Numbered from the stretch's first letter, positions 1 through 13,309 are shown. The stretch is 64,000 bases of DNA from Beaufortia kweichowensis (GCA_019155185.1 CM032806.1:14868580-14932579); one strand, 5' to 3'. A program made the numbers and translations. Notes: generated by a model not told the origin, from the letters alone.

Positions 1-584
1 ATAGAGAAATGTATGTGGGACATGATTTTAAACATTAGAAATTGATTGGATCTGAAAATGTGGCCCCATATGAAAAAAAGAGGCTTGGAGATGTCAACTA
101 AAAAGGATAAATGTTCTATAGGTATTACATGACTTATGAATGAGAGACTACAAAAACAGTACTTTTTCTTTGGAATGATGTGCACTGAAAAAGCTCTCAC
201 AGTAAAACCAGGAAAATGTACTGTAATTAGGGTACATTTGGATTAAATGTTGACTTAAAGATGTCCATATTTACATAGCTGCATATCTGCACAATATTCA
301 ACAGAAATGAACAAACAAACCTACAAGGTATAACAAGACTTTTTGAACTTTTTTCTTGTTTTGCACATATGCGCGAGTGTCTGTTTTCATTGCGACCAAA
401 TCTTTATGGTTCAGCCGTCAGTTTGCTATCTGGTCATTAAATGTGTGAACTGGGTGAAAAAGAGCCCATCTGGCATGATTCATTTATGAGTGACTCCATT
501 TGGGAGCTTTTCTCTCCATCAAGGACTCCTTTGCCCACTGACACAGATTCTGGTAACTCCCAAACCCACTGATGGATTCACCCA

Positions 585-590
585 TTTATT
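585..590 (-). terminator. Candidate poly(A) signal for the TrkB.T1 transcript
   Basis: AATAAA on the minus strand about 230 nt downstream of the T1 stop codon. It is the first canonical hexamer seen below the stop. Use of this site is inferred; mammalian T1 3' UTRs are long and a more distal site is possible. Confidence 0.35.
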
Positions 591-816
591 CCACTCAGCA
601 AATGTGACCAGGTCATTATTCCCCCACTGCACACTGTTTTAGATTGGGGGTAGGGCTGAAAGAACCAGTGCTCTTGGAACAACCAATATCAATTGTCTAA
701 AATCAGATACTGTACAACTGGCTAGATGGCTGGACAAGTGGCAGGCCAGATCAGCCATAAACCTCTCTGCTCTCCACCAAATGGTCCACAACATTCTTGG
801 TCCAATTCAGTCATTG

Positions 817-863
817 TTATCTTGCCACAACCTCAACGGGAACATTGTGAAATAAAACAAAAC
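817..863 (-). CDS. ntrk2: TrkB.T1 truncated-receptor terminal exon
   Basis: Alternative last coding exon of ntrk2, 47 nt to the stop at 819-817. A strong acceptor (a T-run ending TTTTTTAG) precedes it. Joined to the single overhanging base of the transmembrane exon (5190-5289) it reads GFVLFHNVPVEVVAR and stop. Mammalian TrkB.T1 ends FVLFHKIPLDG, so the first residues are clearly shared. The product is a kinase-less receptor that can act as a dominant-negative or ligand-trapping form. The 3' UTR runs toward lower coordinates; an AATAAA on the minus strand lies at 585-590. The exon is too short to show as an ordinary open frame. Confidence 0.88.
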
Positions 864-3800
864 CTAAAAAAGAGAAATCAAAACACAACAAAACATACAA
901 AACACAACAAAACATTAATATAGTATATCAAATAATAAAGAAAGCACAACACAGTAAAACAGAAGAAAAGACTCTTTTATATTTAATAATAAACAAAGCT
1001 AACACAAAAGACAAATAAGAGTTAATGGCTGAAAGGAAAGGTAAATGATTTGTCTTATTTGTATCATAAAAAGAATTAATGTTATTAGCATCCGAAAGTT
1101 AAAGCCAAAAGCAGTTTAGTACACAAACAGATGAAGAATATATGTGACCCAGGAACACAAAACCTGTCATAAGTAGCACGGGTATATTTGTAGTAATGGC
1201 CAAAAATACATTGTATGGGGTAAAGTCTATGCCAAAAATCATTAGCATATTATGTAAAGATCATGCTCCATGAAGATATTTTATACATTTCCTATAGTAA
1301 ATACATCAAAACTTTAAACCTTTATTTTTGTGAGTGAATGCAGTGCTAAGGACTTCATTTGGACTTTCTCAATATTTAGATTTTTTTTGCACCCTTCGGA
1401 TTCCAGATTTTTAAATAGTTGTATCTCGGCCAAATATTGTCCTATCCTAACCATATATTGATTGCTTATGAACCAGCTTATTTATTCAGATTTCAGATGA
1501 TGTATAAATCTTAATTTAAAAAAATTGACACTTATGGTTTTGTGGTCCAGGGTCACATATTAGTCTTCAGTGCTTTAGTTAGAAAGTATAAACCAGAAGC
1601 CATCAAACACTTCATCACCTGTCATGTGAGGATGGTGGCACACAGCCCCTAAACACAGTTAAAGTGCAATCTTAATTCTGACTTTAAAAATGAAAAACTT
1701 AATACCATCTAACCACAACATCTCTCACAACTTGGGCCATTTCAGGTATGTGAATTAAATATTAAATTATTTAGTTTTGTCAGTTAAGTACCATACTATA
1801 ACAATAGCTTAAACCAAGACTTCAAATTCTTCTATTCTCAATACAATACAGTATATACAATTTACAGTATATTTTTGTAAAAGTATATTTTTTGTACTAT
1901 ACAAATAGCACCTTATCAACTAGTGAGAAGACAGTGCAGGTCTTTTCATTAATTAAATGACCCTCAAGCAAATGAAGGTTAATGTTACAGCAAAATAAAC
2001 TTTGGCCTTTTGTGACAATCAATCTGTGATCTTAGCATACATAGTGTAAATCTTTATTTACAATAGTGTCTTCTATACCTGCAGCAGATAACTGTTTATT
2101 TTAGGTGTGTGCATTTTTGTGTTTTGTGAATGTTCTGCAGTGTGTGTGTGTGTGTAAGATGTCAGCTATAGGTGATTCATGCTCTGTGAGAATGATTCAT
2201 CGTTGGAACTGAGTAACTATGACGCTTGTAACTATGGCAACAGTGGATGCTGTGGGAAGGCAACATCCACCCTGTCTCTTAACACACACGCACACACGCG
2301 CGCACGCACACACGCGCGCGCGCACACACACACAAAGTAAGAGCAGAGTGCACTGTAAATGACAGGCGGAAGTTCAATCAGAGCTCATTTTGTTGGTTTT
2401 AGTGAATTCATTGAATGAAATGAACTCACAAATATACCGACTATCAAGATGACAGATTTTAAAAAAGCAGGAAACAGTAACAAATTCATATGACAGACAA
2501 GGTAACACTTGTTATTATTAGAAAAATGTATAATTACAAAACGTACACAACACCGTCATCGTGCAATCATACTGCCAATTTTCATTGCTTGGTTTAAAAC
2601 AGTGATGTTAAAATCAGTTTTTATGTGCATTTAAATAAATATTGTGTAACTTAAAGAAATTTGGCTTATTTTTGTAAGCTGTTACCTGGTTTACTGAATT
2701 TATAGTTGTGTTAAATAATTTCTTGTTTTTATGTTCACAGTAATATAATGGAAGTCTATGATGCAAGGCATTGCAGATCATTTAAATGCAATTCAGAAAT
2801 GTGAAGCCTGTTGTTTAAGATACAGTATATAAAGACATTTTTACTGGTGTTTATGAAGACTGGTATCTTTGTATCATTCTGGTTTGTTTACCAGCTTTAA
2901 ATTGTCATTAAAGCAGAAAAAAAGAGATTGCAAGTTTTACATAGACAAAATTTGTGGCCACACTAGTAAAACTTTCACGTTCATGTTTTTGGTTTTTGTT
3001 TATTTTTCCTAACTGAGGGATTACTTTAAACTAAAGCATTGCTTTAAAAAAAGAGGCTGAGAAGTGGGTGAGATACACCTTTAGCACGTTAACCAAAGGC
3101 CACAAGTCCATGAGTGATGATACTTCTGACCTTGAGGAGATTTATTGATTTTTTTTATTCGTCTAAACCAAAGAAAACCGAAACCTACCGCCTGAATCAT
3201 TGATAAGCACAAGGTTGCTGACTGTCTTTCTCTCTCTTTCTCTGTCTCGGACAGATGGAGCGCTGCGTCTCTGCAGACACTCACACTTCCTGTACCTGAG
3301 GGCTACAATTTCATGTACTTCCATTCCAGCTCCACTTCCTCTCCTCTCTGAATGTGCAGGTCTGCTTTTAGTCACTGCAGTTAGTCACTGTGTTTGTGTG
3401 TGTGTGTGTACAAGAGGGGGACCTTTTTTCGTTTTAACGTAAAAAACGCTTTCGGATATTGGATAACGTTTAATAAGAACGTGCATTAAAGCTCTTTGTA
3501 ACACTCTCAAATCATTAGACATTTTGCTCAAGTGCACGTGGTTATTAACGAAAAGATACAAAGAAATCTTGAAATGTACTCATAATGCAAATCAAAGTGA
3601 TCTCTGACTTTAGATCAGGTTGCTTGAGAGCAACCTGATAATAAAGCATAAAAGTGACACATTTCAATATTTATATGATATAGAAACAATTAGACCTATA
3701 ATAATATTAATATTCAGTATTAAGCATTCATATATGTACAGTAAGTAATCATACATTATGTCCTTGTGGAAAACCAAAAAACATTTACGCGAGCACACAC

Positions 3801-6800
3801 ACACTCAAGACCACCGTGTGAAAATAAGCCCCTTAGGACATCTAACTCGACACTTCCTCTCAGAGAAACCACAAAAACCATCACACGCTCTTATTCAGAG
3901 ACCAACTGACTATCAAGCTGCCATAAGACATACTCTTACAAACAACACCTTTAACTTCACGCATCAACTGCTTTTAAATTTTATCTGTCAATTACAGACA
4001 AAGCTATAATTGAAGATGAATTTGTGCTCCCTTCTCACTTTTACAATAACTTAGAAAACATACAACTCTAAGTAGTAAACTTTGGCACAAAACTCATATT
4101 ACACTGCCTAACCCTAACCCTAACCCTACTTTTCTATGTATCGGATTTACAGTCTTTCCCTTTTTACAGGTCATAAAAGAGGCTAAATGGGGATCTACAG
4201 TATAAGTAAGTGTCAGATAGCTTTATTGTCATTTCAACTATATATAGCTTGTACATAGTGAAATGAGACGTTTTTTTCAGGACCATGTTCCCATACAAGA
4301 CAACACAATTCTACATAAGCCAAAAAACAGGACACAGTGCTACATAAGACAAAAAAAGTAGCAAACTGTACATAATTAGGCTATTTAACCTGATAACTTT
4401 CACTGCATAAATTGAGCATACACATGAAATTGCAATCCGAACCATTTTTTTTAATTGTAGATGTCTTATTATCTTTTTTTATTTTTTTATTTTATGCATC
4501 TTTAAAAATAAGATTAACATTTAAAAAAAAAAATTTTGTTTATTGTTATATACATTTGTCAAATATTTATTCTTGAGTCTTCTATCAATGTACAGTTTGT
4601 CATGATTTTATTAAATCTGTAAATAGTAAAATAACCTAAAATATGAAATATTCTGTAAATAAAGAAAAATAAAAAGTTAGGCATACCTAAAAGCCATATT
4701 ATCAAAAAGGCTTGGACATGGGCACTTGGGCCAGCAAGAAACCTTAACTACGTAGAAACTGCGTAACAATTTCCTAAAACTAAAACAAAGGCCAATAGCA
4801 ATGCAACAGACACAAACCTAACCCTGATGGTGAGTGTTAGTGATAGAAATCACAATCAAATAATAAGATCTCTCCTAAAAACAACAAACATTATTACATT
4901 ATTATAAACATTATTTTCTTATCTCTTAATAAAGATCACTAAAATAATAACTTTCTTCCTATTACTTTAACATTTTTTTACAGCAAGAAGCGGTATAAGG
5001 TAGATTATGTGCATGTTAGTAATTAGTAGAGCTCTTCAAACAGACAAAACACATCCTTTCTTTTAGCATTCTTCGTCTTTAACATTATAAAAGAAAACCC
5101 ACTTCTTCTTTTTGCACAATACATCTATCCAGAGCTACAGTCCTTAATGAGACTTGGCAGAACTGCGCAAGAAGCTGAGAGCCGCTTACCTTTTATTCCA
5201 AACTTTGAGTTGCGTCCAAATTTCAGAATGACAAGCATCAAGATGAAGCCTGTGAATGTGACCGCTGCGATTCCCACGACCACGTACACCTGCAAGCAGA
5301 ATGAAATGTTTTTAAATAGAAGTCACTGCTTTCAAAGTGTGCATGCTGAGCCTCGATAAGCAAACGAAAATGTAGTAGTGTGAAACTTTCTGCTATTATA
5401 AAGTGATTATGTTTTATATTGACAATTATGTGTACAATTATACACAACAAGGTAGGAAAGGCCATGCTATATACTAAATAAAGTCATGGGTAAAGGATAT
5501 TGTTTTGTTATATTTGTTATATATGTTGCAAATGTTCTCTTCCTGTGCATTTCTGTAGTTCTTTGCCAAAACAAACAGCAATAGATCTTCCGCCCTTTAG
5601 TAAAAGCTCTGGCTATGTGAGACTGTACTGTACACACAGTAGCTAGGTGAACAGGTGAGTCACATTATAACTGTTAGTTTATTGCGTATTTTAGCACAGC
5701 TGAAAACTCATAACACAATTACGTGGGAATAATGAAATTTCGCTCACAGCAACTTTGTCCTCAGGAGGTCCGAGAGGAGTATCATCTGTTTAGAAAAGAA
5801 AAACACTTAGAAATGTCTTTATCTGAGATTACAAACATGTCATTTATAATGTGTGTTTATCTGCTATAGTTCATACCTGTAGTGGGATCTCAAGGGAAGA
5901 TAGAAGAACAGAAGAAAACTTTAGAATGGCATTATCCATAAATTGTACAATGTAGTTCAGTCATTTTAAGGTGAAGTGTGTCATTTTTACAGCAAAAGTG
6001 TCACTAAATGAAACAGCAAAACTTGGCTAATTTATAATTGACATGGCATATTAAGTTGGGACCTTTAAACATCAAAATATTACACACCTCAGCTTGTATT
6101 TTAAGTATGCTTAAAAGATACTCACCATAATACACTGGATCAGTAACTGATTCTGATGAACATAAAAAGGAAAGGAAAACTTTTCAGATTTTGTCCATTA
6201 CTATGACGTCGCCCAAAGGCTCTTTTGATTGAAGTCAACTCACCATTCCACGGCTCATGCATGAAATGAGCAAAAACGTCCTTGCGGTCATTTCCGTATG
6301 CGTTACTGGCCAACAGTGTGTATTCTCCATTGTTGATGTGTGTTGGGCTGTCCAGTTGTAAACAACCGTGGTATTCACCTTCTGAGTAATCATGGATCAT
6401 GGTACGAATGAAGCGTCCCTCCTCTACTGGTTTTCCGTTTAACAACCATCGAAGTGTCGGCTCTGGGTTGCCTGACACACTGAAGGGAATGCACCAGTGG
6501 TGGTCTGAGATAGCATCCATCAGCTTGCTGATTTTAGGTTGAACTAGAATCCCAAATCAAAGGCATAGCCCAGCATACAAATAAAAGATAAACAAACAGA
6601 TATTAACCAGTATCCACACACGTTGCATAGATCACATATCATACAGAAGTCTTAAAGGTACAGTGGAAACAAAAGTAGTCTGTCAAATTCTAAGAGTCAA
6701 AGAAAGGTCCCTAGAGGACCACTGGTTTTGATAATTAAATAGGAAGCGGTTTTAAACAGACAGTTTACATAAAGAAAAAAACATCTAAACTGTTCATATT

Positions 6801-9800
6801 CAAGCTGAGAATTTTAATAAGAACTTACACAATATATCCAGATGCACACTGGCCTCAGACTCGCCCACCATGTTATCAGATGTGCAGGCTATTATGCATC
6901 CATTGTCCAGGAAAGAGACATCCAGGAGCTTGAGCTCTGACATCTGACCCGAACGTCTGAGCTAAAGGGTGTGTGTTACAGCAACGTCAATGTCATTTCT
7001 ATTTCAAGTGTTCCTGTCCTGCTCCATAAATCAATGTCTCAAATCATGTGTTTAGTTACATGTAAATCTCACATGATTGTTTTAAAACAACAGAAAATTG
7101 CATTCAACACATCTCACTTCCAAAATATGAAATAATGCATGCCAGGACTTAATTACCTTCAGGACTTGAATTGTAAAAATACTGATTCATACTATTTTCC
7201 CTACCCATAATGGTGGTTTTGGATACATTTATACAGCACAAAATCAGATGTTAAGATTATGATAATAAACATTTAGACAATGCACTGATTCATAAATTCC
7301 CTTATAAATTGGGTTAATTTAGATGTTAAGTTTGACTTAGTTAAATCATGTCATATCATCAAAATAAAAAAAACATATTTGCTGCTATGGCAGAATTGCT
7401 TCAAAACACCTACAGCCTTGTCATTACAGTTAGAAAAAAGATCTATACATGTTTTAGATGCTGCTGAGAGATTCTATGCAGATTAAATTAAGATTTACCT
7501 CATATCGGGAATTTAGTTTGCAGGTGTTCCAGTTTAAACTGGGTGTGGGCATTCCCGACGTGTTGCATGTCAGCGTCACATTTAACCCTTCCAACATGGT
7601 CACTTTGGTGGGAACGAGAGTCACAGTGGGGAGAACTACAAGGAAAAGACACAACAAGCAACACACATTAACATCTGTTGACCTGTTGATCTGTTGATCT
7701 GTTGTAATAAAGACAATACTCCATACAATTGTATCTTCTAAAAAACTCCTTAAATATCTTTAAAAGAGGATAAAGTCACTTGAGCTGCAACATTTTCATC
7801 TAAGTTCATCAGTGCACATCATTAAAAAGACAAAAAAAGAAAGAGTACAAAATTAAGACAAATTAGTCATTATTAGAAATGAGTAATTATTGTATTAGAA
7901 ACTTATAAAACTCATAGAACCGGCATAAATAATTCCATTTACACTTCATTTATACTTTAAAAAAAATCGCTAACATACATTTGACATAAACATATTATCT
8001 TTAATGTAATATGTTGTAAAAAAAAAAGTCCAGTTTAATGGATTATCAAACTAAATTTTTTTTGTGTAAATATGCATAAATCTCGTCAAAACCTATGATA
8101 CCTATGGTATCAAAAAAGTTAATACATTGAAATGTATTCTGAACACTTTATGTATGAGTTTTTCTTATTAAATATTTTAATGTTTTCCCATGCGTCACAG
8201 GAATGCCATTTTAGCCCACCGGGCGATAACAGCAAATTCAAGCAACATGGACAGTTCAGACTGTCTCTGTGTTGATGTCATCAGTGGTCAGCCAAGTCAG
8301 ATCTGTATCTCCATCTGTACCCAGACAGCCACAGTTAATATTCTTATCACAGTGCCCCTGGCATCTCTTGCAACAGCAAGACTGCCGGTCAACAGTTTCA
8401 TATAATTTGACTGCAAATTTTCACATTAGAAAAAGATTTTGGCACCCTATATATTCCCCAAACTATGATAAATTGAAACAATTCATCGTATGAGCTCATT
8501 TTCTTTCACAAAACAAAAAATAGAAAACAGAGACAGTCTGTGGCCACAGGCCAGCAGACGCTCACAGGGAGGATTTGACATTAGATGTCCCAGTGTTTTT
8601 GCATTCCGGGGATCCCCCTCACTCTATTTTTCCTTTTTCCTCACTTCCTCGCTTGTTCTCTCTTCCTCCCTTGAGGCCCTTTGGCTGTGGTAATGCTTAA
8701 AATAGGCCTGGCTGAAGGCTGATCTTTGGATCAATAATTATCCAAGACTTAACCCGCAGCCATAAAACTACAGCCTGGATAAGACACATCCTAACAAACA
8801 AAAAAACCCAAACTGCACTCTCTTTGAATGAAATCGGTAAGCCCAAGGATTTTACAGATTTTGAGGGGAATTAATGCATCATAAAGTGCAAAAAAGACAC
8901 GTAGGTCTTCTAAAGGGATCATATACTGAAAAAGTTTTAGGCACATTAAATGTTAGATTTCCAGAGTCCATTAAACAGAGTCCAACAACACTGCACACAC
9001 AGAGATCTGATCTCACCATCATTAAGCCTGGGATTATATAAAGAGACAAAAAGAAACGAGACGAAATGTACGAAATGTTACGAAATGTATCGCCAAGATG
9101 TTTAAAATAACCTACTTGCAAAGCAACCTTACTCTGAGCAATTGTGTTGTGGTCTGAAGTTGCCTTAAGGTCAAACAAATATTATTATGATTTATATATT
9201 CAAGGCATTATAAATATTTACAGTAACTTTTTTGAAAACATCCTCACTTGATAGCATTGTATCACAAGTGCCTAAACATTTTACACAGTACTGTATATTT
9301 GTTTCTTTATTGTTTGAGATCAACTTTTAATGTTGTCTTTTTTGAGCTAAGACCCTTATAAGTCTGTTTACTGTGATAACTTTACTGTACATACTCAAAT
9401 CAAAACATTAAAAGAATAGGCCAGATAAATGAGAAATACCTAGATACGCAAGAAGTGAGTTAAGTGAGTTGAAGAGAGTTCTCTCATAAAGGTATTGTTT
9501 CGCTTTAGAAGACATACATGGTCAAAAGAACACCCCTGTGTGGTGTTTGGGTCCATGAGACCTATTGTTTACTAAAAATGATAAGATTAAATGTTTTTTC
9601 AACCTCAGGCATTACATTTATTCAAGATAAACTTGTTTTCACCCATTTTTTTATAAATATGATTTAACAAAAGTAAATGACACATATAAATCTTGGGATC
9701 AAGGTTTATAAAAAATTGGGATATATAAAAATTGGAATCAAGTAAACATATGTAAAGTATTTTTACATTAATTTTTATAGATGTATTGATTGGTAAAAAT

Positions 9801-12365
9801 AAACTTCGGCTAATCTTTTCCAGCACTGGTATCCTACTTTTTTTGTTCACTCATTTAAATTTCATTTGTTTACTTTAAATAGCAGCTTATAAAAGAATAT
9901 TAAAGAATAAGTGGTATTGTCAACAACTACCACTGCTAGCCGTATTGTTGGACAACAAATACGACTTTTGTCGTACCTCCTTCATATACTTTACAGTGAC
10001 TGGGTTGGACAAGTTTCTCATGGGCATTGTTGACGTGTGAATGAGTTCGTTCGTGTGTTAAAATGTCTTAATCTTTCTTATGTGAGAATGCCAAACGAGA
10101 TGTTTTTGCAGCTTAGTTTCAGTAAATGTTCTTTTTTACTGGGAAGAACGTTTTCAGCGTGTTTGCATAGTACAATGAACTCTTTTATCTCAAAAGATCA
10201 AGGAAAATTTGATTCCTCATGATATGACCCCTTTAAACAACAACAAAAATGTCCTTTTCCATTCATGAATAAAGGAAATGACACTAAAGAAAAGTGTTGA
10301 CCAATTTGTTCTTACCACAGTTAGGAAGTGTAAGCTTGGACAGAGATCTCCTCGTTCCTTCCTCCTCCACACACATGAGCTCCTCAGCCTCCTCTCCTCT
10401 CCACTGCTTTAGCCAAACATTTTCACAAGAGCATTGCAAAGGATTACCTGCCAGCAACCTGAAACGCACAAAGAGATTTCCCAGACTCTAATGTCATATG
10501 CTTAATGACAGAACACTAAAACATGCAGTACATTTTCAATTATTTAAAATTCTAGGTATTTAAAACCATTTTAAATGCATGCACACACTAAGACACAAAG
10601 CACTATGTGTTTATTACACTGCAATCACACTCATTAGTAATTCGTCCAGGCCGGTTAATCTGCCTTTATTTGGCCTCTTTGAGATAATCGTCTATAACCA
10701 GTCCTGCTTGGCTGATTAACAGCTTTCATTGTATTAGATTTCCAGTGTCAGCTTTCATTGTGTAAATCACATAATTTTCAGCCTTCCTAATGGATCCATT
10801 TTCTGTTTTCATTTTTAAGCAAGTTTGGAATAAATATGTAAGAATACACTTTATAATACGCTTGTATTTTTTAACTAACCTGAACTAACAATGAACAATA
10901 CTGAACCCTCCTTTATTCATTTTAGTTTTTACTAAAACATTTTAGCTGTTAAAACATTAGTTTACTTATTTTGGCAATTGTTAATTTATGTTAGCTTATG
11001 CATATACTAATGTTCACAAGTACAACCTACTGTACATACTTAGTATTTACTGTATGTAAAATAAACATTTTATTTTAGCATTTTGATTTAAGCCTCATTT
11101 GTTTACATAAAATTGTGAATAAACAACAGAATAACAAACTTAAATTTGTTTTTAACTTGTCATAAAATAGCAATATAGCATAAAAGGAGTCTTACAGGTA
11201 TGAGATGTTTAAATGCCGAAAAGTCCTCCAGGATAGATAGGACAGATTGTTTTCTTTAAGATTCCTGTAAAAGAACGTAATTATAGCACTGACAGAACAT
11301 GTATTTAGCAAAATAATTTATACAATAATTTTCTTTAAAAATCTTTAGTAAATTTACACACATACATTATATTGTAAAATGTGTAATGTGAGTAACATTT
11401 TAGAAAATATAATTATCTTCAGAGTGTGAGTCTTCATGTGCAAAGAAATGCAAGTGCAAAAACAAAGAATTTACACCATAACCATAACAAAGCACTCACA
11501 GATATTGAAGTTTCAGGTTGTTTTGAAAAGCCTCCCGGGAAATATACGTGAGCCTTGTGTTTGTTACTGTTCTGTAGAACAACACAAACATCAAAGTTTA
11601 CAAATGTACACATTTGCTAAAAATAAATCATTATCTGAATGACATTTCATTCATATCTTTAATACTCACAAGTTTCTTAGGTTGTGGTATAAGTTGAGAT
11701 CCTTTTCATTAATGGAAGTGAAACTGCTTTGATTTGCAATGTATCTGTATACAAAAAATAATGATTTGCAATGTTTCTGTTTTCCGAAATGAAAAGCAAC
11801 AATTCTTGGACTTTTCTGATTATGTCAAGTCAATTAATTTATACTTGATTCATGACTAACACGTGGTGGGGTAAATATTGTCAAATTAAAAAAAAATGTT
11901 TTACTTGTCTAAATACAGGTGATTTTACTTGCAACAGCAACACTCTAACCCATCAAATGAACACAAGTACTTTCAATGACATCAACCATACTCTGTTTTC
12001 ACACTTGATTACAAATTTCACAAATACGTCTGTAATAAATCACAAAAGTAAAACACATTTATGACACTGTAATTCATTTACTGGTCGTTTTTACACCTGA
12101 CACAACAGGTATAAGACAAATCACTGTTGTGAAATTAAGACTCCTTTGGTGGTTTATAAAAGGTATTCATCACAACTTACATGTCCGTGATGTTCTCCAT
12201 CTCTGCCTCGGACTGCAGCATGGGAAAAGCCACGATACTGCGCTCCGAGTCCACGCAGGAGATCCGCACGCCACTGCACGTGCAGAGCTCGGGGCAAGCG
12301 GCACCGGGCCTCCAGAGCGCGAGCAGCACCGGAACCCAACCGAACCCCCACCACAGCAGGCTCAT
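817..12365 (-). CDS. ntrk2: TrkB neurotrophin receptor (BDNF/NT-4 receptor), 5' part plus truncated-isoform end
   Basis: Cell-surface receptor for BDNF/NT-4. Coding exons read on the minus strand, all in phase: 12181-12365, 11670-11744, 11500-11571, 11196-11264, 10316-10458, 7499-7635, 6829-6961, 6244-6543, 6126-6146, 5877-5888, 5748-5785, 5190-5289, and the alternative end 817-863. This gives 443 residues, against 477 in human TrkB.T1. The start at 12365 (MSLLWWGFGW) opens a signal peptide; an in-frame upstream ATG at 12419 is possible. Next come the cysteine cluster CPELCTCSGVRISC, three leucine-rich-repeat exons of 75, 72 and 69 nt, the LRR C-cap (NPLQCSCENVW), Ig1 (exons 6-7), Ig2 (SDHHWCIPF, HGCLQLDSPTHINNGEYTL), a short linker, and a transmembrane helix at about residues 396-420 followed by KFGRNSKFGIKG. 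The tyrosine-kinase exons are not in the window and should lie beyond base 1. Whether this is the teleost a or b copy cannot be told here. Confidence 0.95.
1140..1560. repeat. Terminal-inverted-repeat element (cyprinid MITE-like), intronic
   Basis: The ends mirror each other: TGTGACCCAGGAACACAAAA near 1143 and its complement-like end TTTTGTGGTCCAGGGTCACA near 1537. The interior (CGGCCAAATATTGTCC and similar words) matches, from memory, a very abundant carp-family repeat. It lies in the ntrk2 intron between the T1 exon and the transmembrane exon. Confidence 0.75.
2282..2334. repeat. Alternating CA/CG purine-pyrimidine tract
   Basis: About 53 bases of strictly alternating CA and CG dinucleotides, a sequence type able to form Z-DNA. 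It lies in the ntrk2 intron upstream of the T1 exon. A short (TG)8 tract sits at about 2139-2154. Confidence 0.9.
4108..4127. repeat. Interstitial telomere-like (CCCTAA)n
   Basis: Three and a third tandem CTAACC units in an ntrk2 intron. The same unit recurs at 34569-34588 inside gkap1 coding sequence, at 56898-56922 in frmd3, and shorter near 24354-24366. Confidence 0.85.
4205..4400. repeat. Dispersed fish repeat with AGCTTTATTGTCATTTC start
   Basis: This begins with a TTTATTGTCATTTCAACTAT-type sequence followed by two related CTACATAAG blocks. I recognise the start as a common tail of dispersed elements in carp-like fish, but cannot name the family. Borders are approximate. Confidence 0.45.
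5877..5888 (-). CDS. ntrk2: 12-nt microexon in the ntrk2 juxtamembrane linker
   Basis: A 12-nt exon with a long pyrimidine tract and AG upstream, and GTATG downstream. Both ends have phase 1, so it can be skipped without a frameshift. It adds residues reading DPTT between the 21-nt exon (6126-6146, residues VTDPVYY) and the 38-nt exon (5748-5785). It belongs to the flexible extracellular stalk between Ig2 and the membrane. Confidence 0.72.
8921..9298. repeat. Inverted-repeat element (Tc1-MITE-like), ntrk2 intron
   Basis: ATACTGAAAAAGTTTTAGGC at the left is mirrored by GCCTAAACATTTTACACAGT at the right. Both resemble the ends of non-autonomous Tc1-type elements in fish. No transposase was seen. 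The rest of the 7636-10315 intron holds no exon I can support; 8200-8850 is less AT-rich and might hold conserved noncoding sequence. Confidence 0.6.
10850..11065. repeat. Dispersed GAACTAACAATGAACAATAC repeat
   Basis: Internal words such as AACTAACAATGAACAATACTG and ACTAATGTTCACAAGTACAAC match a widespread fish repeat known to me by its consensus. It lies in the ntrk2 intron between exons 4 and 5. Borders are approximate. Confidence 0.5.
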
Positions 12366-13060
12366 CTCTGGGTCCACGCCGCCAGATTTAAGACTCCTGG
12401 ATGCGCGGAGACAGCGCAAAATACGTCTGGAGCGTCCGACACGGAAAATGGATCAGAACTCGCAGTCAAAATGGTCTCGCACGTCTCTTTATGTTAAGTG
12501 TCACCGTTTCTCTCGCCTTTGTTTATCTGTACCTAGTAATACGGGTATGAGCGGCGTTAACTGCAGCGTCCGATGCGGCGCGATAAGGACAGGAGACGCG
12601 CTCGTGAGAAGTGCGAGCGCTGGAGTGAGTGCGCGCAGAGCCGGATGATGCGCAGCGCATCAGAGGGGAGGAGACGAGGAGAGAGGACGAAGAGATCATT
12701 AAAACACCTTATTGATTATTGACAACATACCGCTGCCTCACATAGACTTTAAAACTTTCAACTACACTGCTTTACGAAATACTGGATGTCAATGCATACA
12801 GAAATGCCATGCGTTACCCTGTATCACTCCATTAAATGAATCCTTATGTACCAGTTTAATTCAGTGCAATGCTGTCGTCTCATTTCAGGCATGTGGCTTG
12901 GATTGGGGTAATGACAGCCACTACACACCTAAAGCAGACAGATAGTTTACACAAGGCAGCAGCGCGCGCACCCAGATCACGCATCAATCTCAAACTCAGA
13001 CGTGATGGTGTGCGCGCAGTAGAGTATATGTGCATTGTAAAGGGTCCACTGACGTTGCAC
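12366..13060 (-). promoter_or_regulatory. ntrk2: ntrk2 5' UTR and promoter region, CpG-rich
   Basis: GC and CpG content rises sharply from about 12180 to 12670 and again at 12955-13020, around and upstream of the ntrk2 start codon, in otherwise AT-rich DNA. No TATA box was found at a clear position. A 17-base palindrome (TGATGCGCAGCGCATCA) lies at 12646-12662. The transcription start cannot be fixed from sequence. Confidence 0.55.
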
Positions 13061-13309
13061 TCAGTTATGATACTTAACTATATTTAGACTACGACCATAA
13101 TGCATTAATCCACAATGACAAAATTATGCAATATTTACATGTCTAGAGTGCGACACTAAAAAGACTAAATGAATGAATCACTGCAAAAATTCACTGCAAA
13201 AAAACACAAACCCGTCTTTTTTCTCTACAGGTAGTATATAGCACTGTAAAACATTGTAAACCTACTAAAGCACTTCGTATTATTGTTGCCCTCTCATGAT
13301 GTATCGCTT

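Noticed and set aside
1..816. TrkB kinase-domain exons
   Set aside because: No frame here resembles the juxtamembrane or kinase region; these exons should lie beyond base 1 on the minus strand.
12181..12648. 155-codon plus-strand open frame
   Set aside because: It is antisense to ntrk2 exon 1 and its CpG-rich leader; base composition explains the open frame and there is no family resemblance.
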